From Mauremys mutica (Eukaryota; Chordata; Testudines; Geoemydidae), in NCBI RefSeq assembly GCF_020497125.1, contig NC_059081.1:13381105-13445104 (forward strand): DNA of 64,000 nucleotides, written 5' to 3'. A model generated the notes under the pieces. It ran no database searches, had not been told where the DNA came from, and saw only the letters and a list, made by a program, of their open reading frames with translations. Position numbers and translations under genes: made by a program. Below, piece by piece: positions 57,600 to 64,000 of this stretch (the stretch's first letter is position 1; each line of letters starts with the position of its first letter).

Positions 57600-58080
57600 T
57601 GCTCTCCGCCCCCCTCCCCTCCCTTTTCTGGTTCCATGACAACTAAAACCAGATTATATACAACATTCATTGTACCTACATTACTTGGAGGTACTGAGAA
57701 AGCGTCTGGAGCAAAAGCTGCAAACATTTGAAAGGAGGTGCCTGGGTCATATCCTAGGAGGGACAAGGCTAGATAAACTAGGAAATGGTGACATCTGTAG
57801 CGCTTGACAACATTCATTAAAGAGCACCGATTACAGTGGATTGGCCGTGTTGCTAGAATGACCCCGCACCAACTGACTAAAACTGTTCTCTATAGAAGAG
57901 TGCACAGTGAGAGGCTGTGGACATCCAAGGAGAGAGTGGTAGAACACAGGGCATAAAACCAACCAGCCAACTACCCAAGAGGCTTCAAATGGCAGCTCAA
58001 ACCAGACATCGATGGAATCTTCTCAGACCCTCAGCCCTACCCAACCGTGCTGCTGGAAAAAGGAGACAATGATGACGATT
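57600..58080 (+). pseudogene. LINE reverse-transcriptase C-terminal remnant
   Basis: Broken frames read TTKTRLYTTFIVPTLLGGTE, LEQKLQTFERRCLGHILGG and HRLQWIGRVARMTPHQLTKT (57825-57878), the typical post-RT region of vertebrate LINEs. At least one frameshift and stops are present. It starts under 200 bp after the SCTR stop codon, so it may be part of the SCTR 3' UTR. Confidence 0.7.
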
Positions 58081-58089
58081 TCCACCTTG

Positions 58090-58680
58090 TGTGACGAGTC
58101 AGCCTTGAGTTACCTCTGAAACTGAGCTTGCTTAAACCTAATCAGTCATCCCTGAGCCAGAGAGTGTGATGAGTCATCAGAGGCAATTACCTGCAGGTCT
58201 TGTGATAGGTCCCAGGACATTCAAACAGGGTTCAGCCAATCCACAGGTGAGGATCACGGCAGGTATATAGGCCCCTAAGGGACACAGTCTCTCCAGTCTG
58301 CTCAGTGTCACTACCTGGCTGGGATCATTCCCATAGCCTTGTAGTTCTGTGTTGCCGACCAGGCCGTGGGCCGTCAGGCCTAATGGTGAGGGCGAGAGTT
58401 CATCCTACCAATAAGAGCTGGGTCCCAGGTGGATGGAGGGTCACTACTGGAGAGACAGAAGCCAATTGCTATAACTAAAGGGCCTGGTATCATGCCCTGA
58501 ATGGCTGTGGGGCCCAGGCTCATAAACAGGACTGTTAAAGCAGCAGGCCTTTGGGGCTGTGGCACTGTGAGTTCTAAGGTGGTGCAGTGAAGCTCACTGG
58601 TTGCCTACCAGCACGATTAGTCAGGGAGCAGGCCAGCATCTGTTCCTGGCCGGTCTGGACCCTGACATTCTGACAGACTG
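58090..58680. mobile_element. Possible LTR-like repeat, uncertain
   Basis: Begins near TGTGACGAGTCAG, holds a TATA-like GGTATATAGGCCCC at 58261-58274 and ends near CCCTGACATTCTGACA. Terminal signals are not decisive. Confidence 0.3.
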
Positions 58681-58689
58681 CTCCTGCTC

Positions 58690-59455
58690 CAGCTAGTCAT
58701 CACCCCTGCTTCAGTGCCTGTTTCTATGCTAGCTAGACTCTGCTCCTGCCTCAGCTGGGTGCCTGGTGCTTCTGACACCTTGATACACTCGGTAATTCCT
58801 TCTTCCTATAACATGGCTTCCTTCCACTCCATTGTGGCTGCATTGGGCTCATCATTATAAAATGTTTCATATTTCTTTTTCTGTTGAAGGCTGGACTGTA
58901 GATTTGATTCTGCTTTGCAGGATGAAGGTTGCACAATGTATTCTAAAGCACCATATTAGTTAAAGATGTAGAATTTGTTGTTTAACCCTTTGTTTCAACC
59001 TTTAAAACTTGTCTGTCTTTAAAATCTCCCAATTGTAGGTGAAATGTGCTGGGAAGGCTAGGGCTCGGTCCAGCTGTTGTTTCTGTCCTAGCTATACAAT
59101 GGATACATTGTAGGTTTCAATGGCATCAGAATATATGGGAACAGTTTTCTTCCCTTCGACTGTTCTAACAATGCAGTTATCAGAAAACAACACAATAGTA
59201 TTGTCTGGGTTAATATGATCACTTGAACTGGTAGAAGCAGAGACCCATTCTGACAAGTTCCCATACTAGTTCACCGTTACCCCAATTAAAAAAAAAAAAG
59301 CCTTTGACATTTAGATTGTTGTGTCTATACTTGTGAGTTCTGTCTCTCTGGTCTTCCAAGTGAAGGTAGGGGAAAGTCTTTACAAATTCTGCCTTACACA
59401 ATACTACTGAAATCAATGAGCTTATACAGAGCATGACCTCAGTGGCGCTACACAT
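58690..59455. other. Downstream DNA, nothing recognised
   Basis: No gene, repeat family or polyadenylation context could be assigned. A minus-strand TMEM37, expected from human synteny, was not found here. Confidence 0.5.
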
Positions 59456-59460
59456 AGGGC

Positions 59461-59700
59461 TTAATTTGAGCTAGGGCTTGTCAGGGCTGAGCCCAGGCAC
59501 CTCTGGGCTTGGCAGTTCATAGCCCTGGCACCTCTGGGCTTGGCAGTTCATAGCCCTGGCACCTCTGGGCTTGGCAGTTCATAGCCCTGGCACCTCTGGG
59601 CTTGGCAGTTCATAGCCCTGGCACCTCTGGGCTTGGCACATCAGTTATGAATGTAAAAAAATTGCTGGAGCCCCGGTACCTCTTTCATTACAAATTAAGC
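59461..59700. repeat. Interspersed repeat containing a 31-bp minisatellite
   Basis: From about 59490 to 59638 the unit AGCCCTGGCACCTCTGGGCT-TGGCAGTTCAT repeats nearly five times with period 31 and almost no variation. The flanks (GCTGGAGCCCCGGTACCTCT, ACAAATTAAGCACTG) belong to a dispersed repeat. Confidence 0.85.
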
Positions 59701-59984
59701 ACTGGCTATAAATATATGCCACCTGACCTTCTGGTCCAAAATTCTGATTTTGAGAATAGTATCTTGCCAACGGAGTCCTCTTGGTCCCAATTAGGAAGGG
59801 ATGAAATAGTTGAGCTGAAAATAAGAATCAAACTAATTGGTGGCTGGGTTTTTTTTGAGAGCTTAGGTTAGTGCTTTTACTCCTGAGGGAATTCTGCCCC
59901 CCAAAATTAAAAATTCTGCACACAAAAAAATATATAAAAAATCTGCAAATTTTATTTGTCAATAAATAAATGTGGAGGCTCCAG

Positions 59985-60585
59985 CCTGGCAGTGGGACGC
60001 AGAGGCCACTGGGTGCACAGAGGTGGAAAATCACCAGCGGCCCCTCTGGGACAGGGACTTGGCCGTGAGGCTGCACCCAACTCTGACAGTGCAAGGGCCG
60101 GGCCTGCCCCAGAAACATCCTGGGGCCCTGCCCCTCTGCACCAGGCGCACCAGGTGTGGGCAGGCAGGCTCAGTGTGGAGGGGTCTGGGTGTGAGGGGCT
60201 CAGTGGTGGGGGTTGGGTGCTGGGGGAGTAGGGCTTAGTGGGGTGAGAGTCTGAGTGCAGGGGGTCCAAGTGCAGGGGGGCAGGGTTCATCAGGGTGGGG
60301 GTTCGATGGGCCTGCTTACCAGGGGAGCCCCTACTGCTGCTGTTGTGGGGATGCCACATGCCAGGCTCCTGTTCCCCCCCACCCTGTTTCCCCTATCCTC
60401 TTCTCCATCCCATCTTCCTTCCCCACTGCCTCCTGCCCCATCTCCTTCCCCTTCCTCTCCTCACTGTCCCCTGCCCTTATCCTCCTCCCCTGACTCCCAG
60501 ATCCCCTGCCCTATCCCACCACATTCCATCCTCACTCCCTCTTCCCCTCACCTCTCTTCTCCCATTTCCCCCAACCCACCCTGCC
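59985..60585. other. GC-rich non-coding stretch
   Basis: G-rich then C-rich blocks without gene features; probably part of the same repeat complex as the minisatellite to the right. Confidence 0.5.
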
Positions 60586-61140
60586 CCCTTGCCCTGCCTG
60601 CAGCCAGCCCTGCACCCTCTGCCTGCAGCCAGCCCATCTCCAGCCAGCCCCGCACCCCCTGCCCTGTCTCTAGCCAGCCCCGCACCCCCTGCCCGCAGCC
60701 AGACCCTGTCTCCAGCCAGCCCCACACCCCCTGCCCACAGCCAGCTCCTGTCTCCAGCCAGCCCCACACCCCCTGCCCTGTCTCTAGCCAGCCCCGCACC
60801 CCCTGCCCGCAGCCAGACCCTGTCTCCAGCCAGCCCCTGCCATACCCCCTGCCCTTCCCGCACCAACCCTGCACCCCCTGTCCTGCCCGCACCAGCCCCG
60901 CACCCCCTGCCCTGTCTCCAGCCAACCCCTGCCATACACCCCTGCCTGAAGCCAGCCAGTCCCGCACTCCTCTGTCTCCAGCCCTGCCAACGCATGCCGT
61001 ACCCCCCTGCGGCCCTGCCTGAAGCCAGCCAGCCCACCCCACACACCCCTGTCTCCAGCCAGCCCCGCACCCCATGCCCTGCCTGCAACCAGATCCTACC
61101 TCCAGTCAGCCCCTGCCCTGCCTCCAGCCAGCCCCATGTC
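60586..61140. repeat. C-rich minisatellite array
   Basis: Variable units built from CCAGCCAGCCCCGCACCCCC and TGCCCTGTCTC or TGCCCGCAGCCAGACC. The long ORFs on both strands (up to 315 residues, Pro/Ser/Ala-rich on plus, Gly/Trp-rich on minus) arise from the array having few stop codons in any frame; none is called a gene. Confidence 0.85.
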
Positions 61141-61235
61141 CACTGGTGCCCTGCAGTTCCCAGGGCAGTAACCCTGTACACCTGCTTCAATGAGGGGGGC
61201 ATGGAGCAGCTGGGACCCACATATGTGCACACCCT

Positions 61236-61355
61236 AGGGTGACCAGACAGCAAGTGTGAAAAATCGGGACGGGGGTGGAGGGTAATAGGATCCTATATAA
61301 GAAAAAGACCCAAAAATCGTGACTATCCCTATAAAATCGGGACATCTGGTCAATG
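61236..61355. mobile_element. Second copy of the GGTGACCAGA MITE
   Basis: TAGGGTGACCAGACAGCAAG, AAAAATCGGGACGGGGGTGG and CTATAAAATCGGGACATCTG match 46725-46849; the right end is decayed after CATCTGGTCA. Confidence 0.8.
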
Positions 61356-61444
61356 TAGCACACCCCCAGGGAGTGGCGGGGACCCACACATGTGAAACGG
61401 AGCTCATTTCTAGTTCAGGCCCATCTTTTTACAAAAGAACTTTA

Positions 61445-61545
61445 GGTAGGGTTAACATACATCCGTATTTTCCCAGACATGTCAGGCTAAATTTTAAAAA
61501 TTCCTCCTGTGAAAATATGGACATATGGTAACTCTATTGGTATAA
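61445..61545. mobile_element. Small foldback element
   Basis: TAGGGTTAACATACATCCGT and ATGGACATATGGTAACTCTA are roughly inverted; interior GTATTTTC / GAAAATAT pairs. Confidence 0.4.
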
Positions 61546-62321
61546 AAAATACATACTGTGGCACATCCCTTAAATCAGAACTTTTTATAGGGAACCGGTT
61601 GCTAAGAAATGAAAGACTTTTTTTTACATGTTTTTTTTTTTAGTCATCCCTGCCGGGGCCCTGCCGAAAATGTTCAAATTGGGCCCCGCACTTCCTAAAG
61701 CCGGCCCTGCCACCAGGGGCACTCACTGTGGTGCAGAAAACAGGATGGCTCCCAGCACACAAAACAGAGCACGACAAGCCTAGGACCCAGCATCTGAGCG
61801 GCACCGTCCCTCAGCCGGGCAGCTCTGCCACGCAGAAATGGGGGGTGGGGTGGTGGGGTGTCAGCAGCACATGACCCTGCATTCCCCCCACTCGCCTTTG
61901 TTTGAGGGGGCAATGCACCTCAAATTTCACCCATTGGCATCCCCAGCCTCCTCTCCCCCTACACAGCTTCCCTTTGCTTCCCCATCATTTTCTGGTGAGC
62001 ATCTCTTCATATGACCTGTGCTATGACTCAGTGGAACTACTTGAGTGAGAAAAGGCTTATCACTAGAAGAAAGGGATGGACAATCTGACATTTGTGTAAA
62101 GTCAGTTTCACCGTTTCCCTCAATTTTCAGTTAGCTTTGCTGTTGATGTTATAGCTCATCCACCAACAGGAAAACAAAAATGTTTTTAAAAAAGAAAGAT
62201 GCCAGTGTAAAATCACACAAATTGATAGGGCTTCCCAGGAGCAGGCCTACAACCTGGAACCACTGTTAACTTGTGTTTTTGAAAATGGCTGAATTTCAAG
62301 TTGATGGCGTCCCTTTAAGTT

Positions 62322-62595
62322 ATGGCTAGTCTACACAGAAAAGTTACATTGGCATAGCAACATCTCTCGGGGGTGTGAAAAATCCACACCCTTGAGACGT
62401 TGTTAAGCCGACCTAACCTTCTGTGTAGACAGCACTAGATGGATGGAAGAATTCTTCCATTGACATAGCTACTGCCTCCCGTTACCTACAGCAGCAGGGA
62501 ACCCCTCCTGTCACTGTAGTAAGTGTCTGCACTGAAGTGCTACAGTGGCACAAGTGCTGCGGTAGCATTCTGAGTGTAAACTTAGTCTTACTTAC
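62322..62595. mobile_element. hAT-type MITE with GTCTACAC end
   Basis: Left TATGGCTAGTCTACACAGAA, right TGAGTGTAAACTTAGTCTTA; interior AAAGTTACATTGGCATAGC and CTGTGTAGACAGC fold back. Confidence 0.6.
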
Positions 62596-62599
62596 CCAC

Positions 62600-64000
62600 A
62601 GCAACAAAATGAAGGAGAATTAGAGTCTGGGAGTCCCTGGCATCTAGCCCTGTGCTTGGGCGATTACATTACACCACTCTCTGACACAGACGAAGACAAG
62701 CATCTCTACGTCTGATTTACTTACCCCAAACAGATAGAACCTACAGGCTTTTTGTGAGTCACTCAGCCCCAGGCCATGTAGCATATAATTAAATTTCCCT
62801 CCCTCACAACATCCCAGATGCTGCCAAAAAGTTACAAACATTCATCCAAATTTTCCATCACACAGATACACAAACCCGAACCAAAACCAACAAGAGTAGC
62901 TAAACAGTGTGTACGTTCTCAGTTTCAGAATAATTTATCAGTTAATTCAATGCCTCTGATTGTTGCATGTTTGTAGGGAAAAGCTTTACTTCTATCTGAA
63001 TACAAAATTGTAGGTCAAGAGATTTAGTAGGAAGTAATCAATGTAGATTTGAATATTAATGCCAATTGTTATCTGATGTAAATATTTGCAAACCCACATA
63101 TCAATGGAAGGGTTTAGCCTCAGAATATGGTGAAAGGGGAGAGATACCCAAAGACAGCAGCCGGCTACGTGTGAGTCAGCGTTGGTGTAAATTTTATAGG
63201 TCATGGAATTCCTTTTAGATCAAAGGTGAATCCTATCATCAACATGCACTGGAATAAACACCTTCCCAAGCAGGGTTTGATCACAACAACCTCTGCAGTC
63301 ACAAAACTGCATTCTCTCTCCCACTTCTTTTCCTGGCGTTCTAGTACCAAATGGAGTTTTAAAAGGTCATTCTGTTTGATCTACTTAACCCTGTTACAGG
63401 AAGTGTTCTCCACATTCCATATTCCTGGTACTCTACTTTGGGCATTTATAAAGGCATTAATCAGAACAGGATCTGTTTTTCAAAGGTGCAGAGCACCTGC
63501 AAGGCCCATTGTATTCAGTGGAAGTTGGGGAGGCTCAGCCCTTCTGAAATCAGGCCCGCAGCATCTAAGCCCCAGATTCAGAAAGACACGTGTACTATGT
63601 GTGTTGAGAACTGAACATAAAAGCCATCAGTTTATTGCACACACTGGGCACTCCCCCTGCTGCTCTTCAAAAGCAGTAAGCAAAATTGTTGTTTGCCCTC
63701 TGTGGATATTTCTGCTAACAGCACTGGTGCTGTAGTGGAGACAGAAGGCAGCTGCGTGAATTCCTACAGCACGAGACTCATATTGAAGTGTGTACTGAAC
63801 TGAACAAAAATCAATAGGAAAATAGTTCTCAAGAAACATTACAATGGGGAATAGGACAAAATGATTATAAAAGGAATTCATGCAAAATTCTGAATCTAGT
63901 CACCTGGGGCTACTTATCTGCCCTTGAACAACGAATGTAAGTATGATTTGACCATCAGAAAATCCATTTTCAGGGTTTGTTGGTCAGATGCATTCCTTTG
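62600..64000. other. Right-end DNA, nothing recognised
   Basis: No gene or repeat assigned. The 169-residue plus frame at 63226-63735 has no domain and mixed composition. Confidence 0.5.

Noticed and set aside
60255..61253. ORFs of 255, 315 and 258 residues on both strands
   Set aside because: They are translations of a C-rich tandem repeat, overlap each other in several frames, and have no domain, start context or splice structure.
57415..64000. TMEM37, expected next to SCTR from human synteny
   Set aside because: No minus-strand frame resembling a four-helix calcium-channel gamma-like protein was found; it probably lies beyond the right edge.
1..64000. CRISPR arrays, operons, riboswitches, phage or plasmid features
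   Set aside because: The window is intron-rich vertebrate DNA; tandem repeats present are mini- and microsatellites without spacer structure.

Overview
This is a 64 kb piece of a vertebrate nuclear genome, most likely from a cryptodiran turtle. The organism is inferred from the repeats: a tRNA-derived SINE of the Cry type (45195-45385), CR1 LINE tails, and many hAT-type foldback elements whose ends carry the GTCTACACTG motif common in turtle genomes. Genes are split into small exons with GT-AG introns. There are no bacterial or operon features, no CRISPR array and no free-standing RNA gene that I can support.

Two protein genes are present, arranged head to head. On the minus strand, positions 20104 to 2105 carry the first 15 coding exons of CFAP221 (PCDP1), a ciliary central-pair protein. 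They join in frame into 521 residues; the 3' part of the gene lies beyond the left edge. Its probable promoter is the GC-rich patch at 22.96-23.34 kb, which has two RFX/X-box-like motifs. On the plus strand, 30563 to 57414 carries SCTR, the secretin receptor, a class B1 G-protein-coupled receptor. All 13 coding exons were found and join in frame into 452 residues. From memory, SCTR and CFAP221 are also divergent neighbours in human (2q14.2), so this looks like conserved synteny. The next human neighbour on the SCTR side, TMEM37, was looked for and not seen.

Layout: 1-2.1 kb, intron and repeats; 2.1-20.1 kb, CFAP221 exons in repeat-bearing introns; 20.1-23.3 kb, CFAP221 5' region; 23.3-30.5 kb, intergenic DNA with a 66-bp inverted repeat and hAT elements; 30.5-57.4 kb, SCTR; 57.4-64 kb, downstream DNA with a LINE remnant, a 31-bp minisatellite, a C-rich minisatellite and DNA-transposon remnants.

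The two genes are unrelated in function (ciliary motility versus peptide-hormone signalling). I found no previously undescribed biological system. The points most worth checking are the paired X-box-like motifs, the 66-bp inverted repeat, the longer third extracellular loop of SCTR, and the several repeat insertions with intact target-site duplications. All gene assignments rest on reading the translations and on remembered human sequences; no database search was run.
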